A program made the translations under genes and the position numbers. Under the pieces are notes generated by a model. The model did no database searches. It had not been told where the DNA came from and was given only the letters and a program-made list of their open reading frames with translations. This document shows positions 15,527 through 23,962 of a stretch of DNA of 53,323 bases, piece by piece (the first letter of the stretch is position 1; every line of letters starts with the position of its first letter). Where the stretch lies: assembly GCA_016280955.1 (NCBI GenBank), contig JAEEHV010000071.1:1-53323 (forward strand). The letters run 5' to 3'. This DNA comes from Candidatus Gastranaerophilales bacterium (GTDB lineage: Bacteria; Cyanobacteriota; Vampirovibrionia; Gastranaerophilales; Gastranaerophilaceae).

Positions 15527-16674
15527 TAAATAATTATAAAAATTGTACCGGTTGTGGAGCTTGTTATAATATTTGTCCCCAAAATTCAATTACTATGGAG
15601 GGTAATGAATTTGGATTTTATAAACCGGTAATTAGTAAAGATAAATGTGTAAACTGCGGTTTATGTAATAAAGTTTGCCCGATTAATTACAAATCAAAAA
15701 ACTTAATGGAACCAAATGCATTTGCATTGTTGAACAAAGATGAAATACGTGCGAAATCATCATCTGGTGGTGCATTTTCTGCATTTGCAGATTACATCCT
15801 TGAAAAAAACGGTATTATATATGGTGTTATTTGGGATGAAAGTATACAAGCTATACATTATCGTGCAAAAAACTCAAATGAACTTGAAAAAATTCACGGT
15901 TCAAAATATGTTCAAAGTAATACAAAACATACATACAAACTGGCAAAGAATGATTTGGATGACGGGAAACTTGTTTTATATTCGGGGACTCCTTGCCAAA
16001 TTGCTGGATTAAAATCATATCTGGGTCAAGAATATGATAATTTATTGACAATTGATATAATATGCCACGGGACTCAATCTCCTTTATTTTTGGAAAGATT
16101 TAAGAATAACTTTTTGCAAAACAAACCAAACGAAAAAATTTTAAATATTAATTTCAGATCAAAAAAAACACCATGGGGTTTAGGACACTATACAACAGAA
16201 ATTACGACCGATAAAAAAAATTATGTTATTAAAAATTGTTATTATACAGAATTTATGGACATGACTTTAAACGAATGCTGTATAAATTGCTACTATGCCG
16301 GAATCCCGAGGATTGGGGACATAACAATCGGAGACTTTTGGGGTGTAGACGAATACAATTCGAAATTAAACGATAAGAAAGGAACATCGGTTGTTTTATT
16401 AAATTCATATATAGGTAATTCTATTTTTAACACAATAAAAAAACAATATATAACTGAAGAATTGCCTTTAGATATGGTGATAAAGCATAATCCAAATATT
16501 ATAAAACCGACGGCAGAACATAAAAGAAGAAAAGAATTTTTGGAAAAACTGAAAAATCAAAATGTTTCCATAAAAGAACTTACTGAAATACCGCTTTATA
16601 AAAAAATATACGGAAAACTTCCCGAATTTGCCAAAAATTTTATAAAAAATTCAATTCTAAAGAGAAAATCATGA
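15523..16674 (+). CDS. Coenzyme F420 hydrogenase/dehydrogenase beta-subunit-like iron-sulfur protein
   Basis: Residues 8-18 (C-x2-C-x2-C-x3-CP) and 42-52 (the same spacing) form a two-[4Fe-4S] ferredoxin module. The ~320-residue C-terminal part has the FrhB-like motifs SSSGGAFSAFADYIL, SKYVQSN, YSGTPCQIAGLKSYL, DIICHGTQSP, CCINCYYAGIPRIGDITIGDFWG. This family occurs in polysaccharide loci without F420 chemistry and has been proposed to act as an iron-sulfur/flavin reductase on the glycan or its pyruvyl group. The function here is unproven. The start overlaps the previous gene by 4 bp (ATGA), and the tandem order with pyruvyl transferase is conserved in several gut taxa. Full length, no damage. 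Confidence 0.8.
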   Translation: MINNYKNCTGCGACYNICPQNSITMEGNEFGFYKPVISKDKCVNCGLCNKVCPINYKSKNLMEPNAFALLNKDEIRAKSSSGGAFSAFADYILEKNGIIYGVIWDESIQAIHYRAKNSNELEKIHGSKYVQSNTKHTYKLAKNDLDDGKLVLYSGTPCQIAGLKSYLGQEYDNLLTIDIICHGTQSPLFLERFKNNFLQNKPNEKILNINFRSKKTPWGLGHYTTEITTDKKNYVIKNCYYTEFMDMTLNECCINCYYAGIPRIGDITIGDFWGVDEYNSKLNDKKGTSVVLLNSYIGNSIFNTIKKQYITEELPLDMVIKHNPNIIKPTAEHKRRKEFLEKLKNQNVSIKELTEIPLYKKIYGKLPEFAKNFIKNSILKRKS

Positions 16675-17876
16675 TAAAAACACTTAAAAATATTATAAAT
16701 AATCAATTTTATGCAATATCTCTTTATACAAGAAGTATAACTGGAACATTGATCCTTTTTGTCATTGCAAGATATTTGACCGTATACGACTTCGGTCTGT
16801 TTTCAAGTTATAAAAACATTGCTGGATTTTGGTTTATGTTCGCAAATTTAGGATTTGCCGAATATATACTCGTTTCATCAAAAGCAAATCCTAAAGAGAC
16901 AAGATTAAAAATTGCAATGTTTTTATCAAATGCATTTCTTATTGCAATATTAATATGCATGAGCGGCACATTCTGTGTTGAAAGTAAATTGTTATTTTCA
17001 CTTGTTGTAATAAGAACTTTTTTTGACAATGTATTTTTTGCATTAATATTACCATACTTCCAAGCAACAAAACAATTCAATACAATCGGAATGATTAATA
17101 TTCTATATTCTATATGTATAATCATAATTGCTTGTATTGCATATATTTTTAGATTATCACTCATTAACTTCCTTATAATAAACATTATTGTGGGTTTGAT
17201 TAATTTTATTCAATGTTCTATTTATGCCAAAATTGATTATTTTCTTTTTATAAATAATATTAAAAACTATGTAATTAAAATGACGGACAAAAGTATTTTA
17301 GCATATATGGGAGTAACACTTGCATATTTTATGTATTCTCAAATACCATCTCTATATGTATCAACATTTATTCCAAAAGAACAAGTTGCATTATATTTTG
17401 CAGCTTTCACAATCGCAAGCATTGTGAATTTATTAATTAGCGCGCAGACACAAAAGATGGTTCCCGAAATAATTCGAGCAAAAATTGAAGAAGTTGATAC
17501 TATAATAAAAAGCAACCTTAAATTTGTATTAACATTTATCTCCTGCGTATTGATACTTATAGCATGCACTGGAAAGTTATTACTTCTTTTATTATACGGT
17601 CAAGAATATTATAAAAATGCCTATTATGTTTTATTAATTTTAATGCTAGGTAATATAGGTATCGGACAAGCTGCGGTTTTTGGGACATACATAACTGCAA
17701 GCGGAAATCAAAGAATGAAGATACCGATGCAACTTAATGCAACTTTATTAACAATATTAGGATTACTATTATTGCACAAATACCAAATTTATGGTGCCGC
17801 AATCTCATACCTCGTATCTGGAATATATATAGCAATAAGATATACATTAAAAACAAAAGAATTATTGAAACAATAA
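16671..17876 (+). CDS. Oligosaccharide flippase (Wzx-like)
   Basis: The 401-residue protein is almost entirely membrane-embedded (about 12 hydrophobic helices, MOP exporter type). It starts with the Wzx-like NNQFYAISLYTRSITGTLILFVIARYLTVYDFGLFSSY, where the T-x-x-D-(F/Y)-G-x-(F/L)-(S/F) motif after the first helix is characteristic. It would flip the undecaprenyl-linked repeat unit to the periplasmic face for polymerisation. A 4-bp overlap with the preceding gene supports operon membership. Substrate specificity is not deducible. Confidence 0.82.
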   Translation: MIKTLKNIINNQFYAISLYTRSITGTLILFVIARYLTVYDFGLFSSYKNIAGFWFMFANLGFAEYILVSSKANPKETRLKIAMFLSNAFLIAILICMSGTFCVESKLLFSLVVIRTFFDNVFFALILPYFQATKQFNTIGMINILYSICIIIIACIAYIFRLSLINFLIINIIVGLINFIQCSIYAKIDYFLFINNIKNYVIKMTDKSILAYMGVTLAYFMYSQIPSLYVSTFIPKEQVALYFAAFTIASIVNLLISAQTQKMVPEIIRAKIEEVDTIIKSNLKFVLTFISCVLILIACTGKLLLLLLYGQEYYKNAYYVLLILMLGNIGIGQAAVFGTYITASGNQRMKIPMQLNATLLTILGLLLLHKYQIYGAAISYLVSGIYIAIRYTLKTKELLKQ

Positions 17877-17894
17877 AAATAAAGGAGAACAACT

Positions 17895-19238
17895 ATGGAA
17901 GAACAGACCAATCAAAAGAGTATTGACTTAGGAGATGATTTTAGTATTGATATCAAAAAAATCTTTCTAATGTTTTGGAGTAGAAAATTTTTGATGATAA
18001 AAATCTTTTTTGTAACTTTAGCATTTTTTATATCAATAACATTTGTTATGAAAAAAATGTGGGTTATTGATGCAGATTTGTATGTTAATAAATCAAATAA
18101 TACTAACTTTTCGGAGGTCAATCCATTTGCAATTGAAGAATTGGGTATTGGTATTATACAAAGCAAAGATCCTTTGGCAGACGAAGTTGAACTTATTAAA
18201 TCACCATTAGTTCTTCAAAAAGTTATAGAGGAAAATGATTTAAGATACAAAAAACTTTTTGGAATAATACCGACTAGAAAATCAGGTGAATATTTATCAG
18301 TTGCAGCATTTATAAAATCTAAAAAATTAGGAATTGAAACAAAAAGTGGTACTAGCATTATATCAATATCTTATAAAAATAAAGATAAAGAACTCGCATA
18401 TAATGTAGTTAATTCTGTAATCAAAAATTATATAGAACTTCATAAAGAAATAAACAGTGAAAAATCTAAATCAGATAAAAAAATTATTGAAACAGAATAC
18501 CAAAAAGCAAAAGCTGACTTGCGACAAAAAGTTAGTGCGGCTGGTGGTTTGCCAAATGCTTCTTTAACAGGAACTGGACCGCTTGCTGCAATGAGTGCGT
18601 TCTCTCGTTCTGCTCAAAGTGCTATATCAAATCTAAGAGGTCAATATCTTGCCAGTGAAAAATCAAGAGTTGAAATCGGTGAAGAAGAAGCCAAAGTTAC
18701 CCAACTCGCATCTAAGTTAGAATGGGCAAAGATGGTTGAAGAAATGTCTGACTCTTCAAAAGTTCTTGTAATCAAAGAACCGACTATTCCTCGTGATTGG
18801 GAATATGCTTCTCCAAATCTTATGATAAATACTATTGTAGGTGTAATTATGGGTGCAATATTTGCTTTTTTGGCAGTTATAATCAGTGAAGTCCGTGACA
18901 AAAAGCTCACTTACATGAATCTTGGCGAAAACATTATCTATGATTTAGAAAAAGAGTTTAAATCATTTTGTGCGTACCTTATTACAAATAAAAACAAAAA
19001 AATCTTATTTGCTTTCTGTGTAGATGTACCCACAGCTTTAAGTGATAAATTTAAACCATTTGCTAATATATCTTTTATTCAGGCAGGAATCTCGGACTCT
19101 TTTTCAACTGCTATCCAAAACTCTGATGAAATAGTTTTATTTGCTAAATTAGGACAAACTCAAAGCGAAGACTACAAAATAATCAAAAACATGATAAAAG
19201 AAAATAATAAACAAATCTCATATGAAGTACTAATTTGA
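17895..19238 (+). CDS. Wzz-type chain length determinant / polysaccharide co-polymerase
   Basis: This 447-residue inner-membrane protein has a first membrane helix at ~33-52, a periplasmic domain with coiled-coil helices, a Gly/Ala-rich stretch (AAGGLPNASLTGTGPLAAM), and a second membrane helix at ~313-335. That helix is preceded by the Wzz signature (P-x-IP-x-x-x-x-x-ASPN). Unlike BY-kinases it has no Walker motifs, but ~110 cytoplasmic residues remain after the last helix, ending in a beta/alpha unit that could be a vestige of the kinase domain. It regulates modal length of the Wzy-made polymer. AAAGGAG precedes the ATG. It is the last gene of the locus; 102 bp without clear terminator follow. 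Confidence 0.83.
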   Translation: MEEQTNQKSIDLGDDFSIDIKKIFLMFWSRKFLMIKIFFVTLAFFISITFVMKKMWVIDADLYVNKSNNTNFSEVNPFAIEELGIGIIQSKDPLADEVELIKSPLVLQKVIEENDLRYKKLFGIIPTRKSGEYLSVAAFIKSKKLGIETKSGTSIISISYKNKDKELAYNVVNSVIKNYIELHKEINSEKSKSDKKIIETEYQKAKADLRQKVSAAGGLPNASLTGTGPLAAMSAFSRSAQSAISNLRGQYLASEKSRVEIGEEEAKVTQLASKLEWAKMVEEMSDSSKVLVIKEPTIPRDWEYASPNLMINTIVGVIMGAIFAFLAVIISEVRDKKLTYMNLGENIIYDLEKEFKSFCAYLITNKNKKILFAFCVDVPTALSDKFKPFANISFIQAGISDSFSTAIQNSDEIVLFAKLGQTQSEDYKIIKNMIKENNKQISYEVLI

Positions 19239-19340
19239 CATAATAAAATTTTATTAATATATAAAAAATAATACTGAATAATTAGCTTAACTATGATACG
19301 ATAATATTAATAAGAAACTTGTAAATTATAGGATTCTGTA

Positions 19341-21431
19341 ATGGAATTAGTATACTTGTGGATAGATAAATATAAAAATATTGAGAATTTAGGAATATCC
19401 CTAAATTCTCAATATATTGTAACAACAGAGTATAAGGATACAACTAATAGTTTAAATATCATAGAAATAAAAAACAATAACAAGATTAATATTTTTGGTG
19501 AAAGTATAAATCTTCAAGCAATTGTTGGAGCAAATGGTTCTGGTAAAACTACAATTTTAGAGATACTGTTTTATATTTTATCAAATAACGCTAAGGACAT
19601 CAAATATTCTTTAATTGTTAAAAATAACGAAAGTAACAAATTTGAACATCTAAGTAATAATATATCTATTATCACATCTGAAAATATTAACATAATCCCA
19701 CTAAACGAATATATGAAATTTCTTTTTTGTCAACAATTTAAAAAAAATAATATCAAAAAGAAAGCTTATACAAATTATGATACAGAATTGTCTTATCAAG
19801 ATAAAATTAATAATTATCTATATTATGATCGATTTGATGATAATGAAGTTAAAATGGCCTATGGATATACTATAAACTTTTTAGAAAATAGTAAATTCCT
19901 AAAGGAACATAATTATTTAAAATTTAATAGTTTTTTATGGGATTTTGATTTATATAGTTGCTATGAATATATAGTATATCGCTTAAAAAATGCATATGAT
20001 GGCAAATTAAAAGAACAAGATGAGAAATTTAAAAATTATAATTATACTGTTTTTGCATACTTAAATCATAAATATGTGAAAGAATTTTTAAATATAGTAA
20101 ATAAAATTGTTCCGTTTACAACGCATAAAAGAAAAACAACAAATTATTTTGAATATTTATTTGACGAAATTTTTCCTGATGTAATCTTTTTTTCAGCTAT
20201 ATTAGAGTTTGCAACATTTTTAAATAGTATATATGAATCTTTACATACAATTGCTCTTTATGAATATGAAAATAAACAAACCGAATATATAGATGTAAAA
20301 CAAAATTCTATTGATGAAATTTTTATAAAAATAATTAATATATGTGAGGAAAAAGAACAATCGATTTCTAAAGTTGAATTTTTAAATTATTTATTAGATA
20401 TCATTAACAATAATAACTTATCCTATAATAAATTTATAAATAAAAACGATAAATCCTTTAACTATGGAGAAAATTTTAGCAAATATATTCACAATATAAA
20501 TAATTTAGAAGAATGTAAAACAATATTCAATAAGTATTTTGAACAGAAAAAGAGCACTGACATTTTTAAATTAAAAAGTAATTATTACATTGAAACAAAG
20601 TATTACAATAGAGAAATAGAAGAAAGCATTAATAAAAAATCCACATATATCACAGAATATATTAATTTACCAAATGAAGCTATAAAAACTATATGTAAAA
20701 CTTTTGCTACACGATTTTTAGTACAATTCTTAAATATCAATTTTTGCAATAAAACAAAAAATGGTAATGAATATAATTTTTCCGATTTAAGTACTGGTGA
20801 ACAAAGAATTATAAAGTTTATGGCAGACATAGCATATTGTAATACAAGAGATGTATATTTAATAGATGAAATGGATTTAAGTTGGCATCCAACATGGCAA
20901 AAAAATATGATCTATTATTTAACGGATATTGTTGAAAAAAAAGCAAAGTTGGACAATAAAATAACTAATATAATTATAGCAACACATTCTCCTCTCGTAT
21001 TATCTGATATTCCTAGAGAAAATATATTGTTATTAAATAGAGATAAAAATACTGGAATTGCTAGTGTAATATATGATGATATTCAAACATTTGGTGCAAA
21101 TGTTCATTCCTTGTTCGAAAATAGCTTTTTCTTAGACACAAACATGGGACGTATTGCACAGAATAAAATTGAGGAAGTATTAAAAAAAATAAAAAATATT
21201 AAACAAAAACCAAATCAAATTAAGAATAATAATATTGAAGAATTGAAAAATTTGATTAGAACTATCGGCGAACCTGTTATACAGTACCAATTGCTTAAAG
21301 AATTATATTCAGCAGATTCTTTTATTAACAATTCATCTGATAACCTAGCAAGATTACAGCTTGAAAATGATCGATTAAATAAAGAATTAAAAGTCTTGAA
21401 AAATAAATATGAAAAAAATAATAATTCCTAA
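19341..21431 (+). CDS. AAA/ABC-type ATPase of a Septu-like defence pair (PtuA-like)
   Basis: The 696-residue protein has an OLD/PtuA-like ATPase split by a ~400-residue insertion: Walker A GANGSGKT at 63-70, an ABC-type signature LSTGEQRIIKFMAD near 482-495, Walker B VYLIDEMDLSWHP near 506-518, and the switch His in IIATHSPLVLSD near 545. The C-terminus (~655-696) is a short coiled coil. In Septu systems this ATPase binds the HNH nuclease encoded directly after it, and here the downstream gene overlaps by 23 bp and is an HNH protein. The same two proteins occur as effectors of retron Ec78-type systems, but no reverse transcriptase is near. Very AT-rich codon use separates it from the polysaccharide genes. 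The start at 19341 has only a weak ribosome binding site. Confidence 0.78.
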   Translation: MELVYLWIDKYKNIENLGISLNSQYIVTTEYKDTTNSLNIIEIKNNNKINIFGESINLQAIVGANGSGKTTILEILFYILSNNAKDIKYSLIVKNNESNKFEHLSNNISIITSENINIIPLNEYMKFLFCQQFKKNNIKKKAYTNYDTELSYQDKINNYLYYDRFDDNEVKMAYGYTINFLENSKFLKEHNYLKFNSFLWDFDLYSCYEYIVYRLKNAYDGKLKEQDEKFKNYNYTVFAYLNHKYVKEFLNIVNKIVPFTTHKRKTTNYFEYLFDEIFPDVIFFSAILEFATFLNSIYESLHTIALYEYENKQTEYIDVKQNSIDEIFIKIINICEEKEQSISKVEFLNYLLDIINNNNLSYNKFINKNDKSFNYGENFSKYIHNINNLEECKTIFNKYFEQKKSTDIFKLKSNYYIETKYYNREIEESINKKSTYITEYINLPNEAIKTICKTFATRFLVQFLNINFCNKTKNGNEYNFSDLSTGEQRIIKFMADIAYCNTRDVYLIDEMDLSWHPTWQKNMIYYLTDIVEKKAKLDNKITNIIIATHSPLVLSDIPRENILLLNRDKNTGIASVIYDDIQTFGANVHSLFENSFFLDTNMGRIAQNKIEEVLKKIKNIKQKPNQIKNNNIEELKNLIRTIGEPVIQYQLLKELYSADSFINNSSDNLARLQLENDRLNKELKVLKNKYEKNNNS

Positions 21432-22302
21432 TATAGAATATATAAAAAAACAGCATTATGATTATTGCCTTAGCGATTCAGATATATTATCAGTAACAAA
21501 TAATCTTTCTGAAGAGCAAAGAAAATTGCTGTTTATTGAAAAACCTTTTGATTTTTCTCGTGAAAATTGTTTGAGCTTAAAATATAATTTTATAAATAAA
21601 TTTCCACATGATTATTTTTCAATTTTAATTAAAAAATACAATAAGTTTAGAACAGCAAAAAACAAGAAAAAATGGTGTGGAACGCAATTTATTGAATCCT
21701 TAAATATAGATGTCTGCCCATATTGTGGTATGTCATATTTTTCTGTTGTAAAGAAAAAGAGGCAAAATGAATACATTTATATTGCAGAAGCAACTATAGA
21801 TCACTATTTGCCAAAAGAAAAATTTCCATATTTAGCATTGAACCTATATAACCTAATACCATCGTGCTCGGCCTGCAATACATTATATAAGACTACAGAT
21901 GGAAGGAAAATTATAAACCCATACTTTAACGCAGTTGAAGATTGTATAAAATTTAAGCTGGATTCAGATGATATAATAAATGTTGTAATACATAATAAAA
22001 ATATTAATAAAATCATATTAGAAAATCTATGCAACAATTCAAATATGTTTGAATATGTAGATAATCATATTGAAGTTCTAAATTTGGTAAACAGATATAA
22101 TAAAAGGACTAATATTGCTAAAAGTTTAATTAAAAAGAAATTTTGGTATGATAATGTTTTTATAAATCAATTAAAAAATTTGGATATTGGTATATCGGAA
22201 TGTGAATTTGAAGATTTTATTATAAAACAAGATTTATATAACAGCAATGAACCATTTGCAAAATACAAAAAAGATGTATGGAGGCAAATACAATATAATT
22301 AG
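21409..22302 (+). CDS. HNH nuclease of a Septu-like defence pair (PtuB-like)
   Basis: The 297-residue protein carries a zinc-stabilised HNH fold: C-P-Y-C (103-106), then the catalytic-type T-I-D-H-Y-L-P-K (about 128-135), then N-L-I-P-S-C-S-A-C-N (about 146-155) with the second Cys pair. The DHY-L-P spacing to LALNLYNLIPSCSACN is typical of PtuB and related defence HNH proteins. The gene starts inside the ATPase gene, so the two are made together. The expected mode is DNA cleavage or degradation triggered by infection and controlled by the ATPase. It stops only 9 bp from the convergent Mu-like module. Confidence 0.78.
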   Translation: MKKIIIPNIEYIKKQHYDYCLSDSDILSVTNNLSEEQRKLLFIEKPFDFSRENCLSLKYNFINKFPHDYFSILIKKYNKFRTAKNKKKWCGTQFIESLNIDVCPYCGMSYFSVVKKKRQNEYIYIAEATIDHYLPKEKFPYLALNLYNLIPSCSACNTLYKTTDGRKIINPYFNAVEDCIKFKLDSDDIINVVIHNKNINKIILENLCNNSNMFEYVDNHIEVLNLVNRYNKRTNIAKSLIKKKFWYDNVFINQLKNLDIGISECEFEDFIIKQDLYNSNEPFAKYKKDVWRQIQYN

Positions 22303-22311
22303 AGTTATTAC

Positions 22312-22728
22312 TTATTCCATTCCCAAAATTTCTCTTTCGATTTGTCGAATGATATCTGGAGATAAGCTGCCTGTCGGTTTTTGTTTGGGAGTTTGTTCCT
22401 GTTGCAGAGAATCTGTATATTGTTTTACAAGTGGAATTTCTTTTAAGATATTAATCAGAGAATAAATTTCCGGTGGTGGCGTTTTTTGATTTTTATCAAT
22501 ATCTGTTGATATTTTTTGCATCATTTTTCTAGCGAAATCAAGCAATTCTTCACTAAAGCGATATTTTGTATGTTCTACTTCAAACCGCTTTTCATTCCAC
22601 TTATATTCCTTTTTCCAATAAAAAAGTATCCTGCGGGAAAGTCCGAGTTCCATTCCAATCTCCGCCAGAGATTTTTTGTCATAAATGTACATATGTTCAG
22701 CTTGTGTCAGTTGGTTGAATTTTGTCAT
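22312..22728 (-). CDS. Small HTH protein of the Mu-like module (DUF1804-like)
   Basis: The 138-residue product begins with a helix-turn-helix (AEHMYIYDKKSLAEIGMELGLSRRILFYWKKEYKW). It continues with helices resembling the DUF1804 family found in Mu-like phages, where such a protein may serve as small terminase or regulator. The C-terminal ~40 residues are Gln/Pro-rich and probably disordered before a final helix. It is the last gene of the minus-strand module and follows the previous stop after 2 bp. Without any packaging gene nearby, a regulatory or target-choice role inside the transposition module is as likely as a terminase role. Confidence 0.55.
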   Translation of the reverse strand: MTKFNQLTQAEHMYIYDKKSLAEIGMELGLSRRILFYWKKEYKWNEKRFEVEHTKYRFSEELLDFARKMMQKISTDIDKNQKTPPPEIYSLINILKEIPLVKQYTDSLQQEQTPKQKPTGSLSPDIIRQIEREILGME

Positions 22729-22730
22729 AG

Positions 22731-23285
22731 TTATACCTCAAAAATTATTCTATTAATACTAAATTTGTTTTTATCTGTAAGTCGTTTTACTTGAAAATTA
22801 CATGTTTTATCAATAACACCAAGATTTTGATAATATTTTATAAGCTGGTTCAATAGTGCCATTGTATTTTTGAGCCGCCTTTCGCTAAGGCATCTTCTTC
22901 GGCAGCATTTATAAAACCTGATAATTGTTTCTTGTGAAATATCCTGAATAAGTATGTTTTTAAAATACGGAATTATGTTTACTCTAAAAATCGATTCGTA
23001 TGTTTCATAAGTTCTTTGTTTGCAATTCCTTTTAGCATAATTATCAATGAATCCGACTACAGCATCTTTGAATCTTAATTGCGGATTATGATTATCCTGC
23101 GGAGCAAACATACCATATTCAAGAGTGTCATTTCTTTCAGTGTATATATAATGGTTTTGTTCAAAGACTATTTTGCCCATGTTCAAAAGCTGTTCAAGTT
23201 CCGTTTTACAATCACATTCGGCAATTATTTCGATCTCATCGAGTGTAAATTCTTTCAGGTGTTTTGCGAGTTTTTCTATATTCAT
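22731..23285 (-). CDS. Protein with an orphan recombinase core-binding (SAM-like) domain in the Mu-like module
   Basis: The 184-residue protein starts with ~60 residues of acidic helices that look like a small regulatory or winged-helix domain. Residues ~70-160 (LRFKDAVVGFIDNYAKRNC...TYETYESIFRVNIIPYFKNILIQDISQETIIRFYKCC...NTMALLNQLIKYYQNLGVI) match the N-terminal core-binding domain of phage tyrosine recombinases, including the IPYFKN-x-x-(I/L)-x-DI pattern. No catalytic domain follows: the product ends 20 residues later with a natural stop. Its start overlaps the MuB-like gene by 4 bp, so it belongs to the operon. It may bind DNA as an accessory or target-selecting subunit. Confidence 0.6.
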   Translation of the reverse strand: MNIEKLAKHLKEFTLDEIEIIAECDCKTELEQLLNMGKIVFEQNHYIYTERNDTLEYGMFAPQDNHNPQLRFKDAVVGFIDNYAKRNCKQRTYETYESIFRVNIIPYFKNILIQDISQETIIRFYKCCRRRCLSERRLKNTMALLNQLIKYYQNLGVIDKTCNFQVKRLTDKNKFSINRIIFEV

Positions 23286-23962
23286 AAAATTTGCTCCATA
23301 ATTTCTTTTGTTATTTCTGCCATACTGTTGTCTTTGGCAAAAATTTCCATTTGATTAATAAGCTGAACAATTTGCCTAAATCTGTTGTATTTTGAGTGGA
23401 TATATTCAATTGCATTGAGGGTAAATGTAATCTCCGAAAGTTGTCCGATTATTTGCGATAAATCATTTACCCCAAAAGTTTCAAACTTCAGAATTTCTGA
23501 AAATCTGTCATAAAGGTGTTTATATCTTTCAAGCTTTTTATGCGCCAAACTCATTCCTATAAAAATTATTGGGCATCCTGTTTCATCGTGGATATCACGC
23601 AGGGTTTCAATTGTTTTGTAGTTATTCATCAAATAATCAATCTCATCAATGAAAATAACCTGCGGATTCTTTTTCAGCTTTTTAACCACGATATTAAAAT
23701 TGTCAGAAGTCAAAAACCTTGGTATTTCATCAAGATCTTTAACCATTTCTTCTAAAAGCCATCTGCCTGTCATAAGATTTGATGCTCTTAAATAAATCCC
23801 GTCGTACTTACAAGATAACCATAACGCTGTTTGAGATTTCCCTAAACCCGGCTCGCCATAAACTAAACCCATCTTTGGAATATTTTTTGGTTTGTTGATT
23901 AAATTTTCAACAAGTCCTATAAAGTTTTTCACATTTTGCGTTTTAACAAATATGTTCTTCAT
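23282..23962 (-). CDS. MuB/TniB-like AAA+ ATPase, transposition target-capture protein
   Basis: The 226-residue AAA+ protein has Walker A GEPGLGKSQ near residues 35-43 and Walker B VIFIDEIDYL near 98-107, followed by a sensor segment PIIFIGMS. It is the size of the MuB AAA core without the long N-terminal HTH region of phage Mu's own MuB (312 aa), resembling TniB/TnsC-like proteins. It should bind DNA with ATP, select targets and stimulate the transposase. Its start overlaps the end of the transposase gene by 20 bp. Confidence 0.8.
   Translation of the reverse strand: MKNIFVKTQNVKNFIGLVENLINKPKNIPKMGLVYGEPGLGKSQTALWLSCKYDGIYLRASNLMTGRWLLEEMVKDLDEIPRFLTSDNFNIVVKKLKKNPQVIFIDEIDYLMNNYKTIETLRDIHDETGCPIIFIGMSLAHKKLERYKHLYDRFSEILKFETFGVNDLSQIIGQLSEITFTLNAIEYIHSKYNRFRQIVQLINQMEIFAKDNSMAEITKEIMEQIL

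Noticed and set aside
19239..19340. AATAAAATTTTATT palindrome after wzz as operon terminator
   Set aside because: AT-only palindrome without loop or GC stem; weak in this background.
19341..22302. Retron Ec78-type system (reverse transcriptase with PtuAB)
   Set aside because: Only the ATPase and HNH genes are present; no reverse transcriptase gene lies upstream, where the polysaccharide operon ends 102 bp away.
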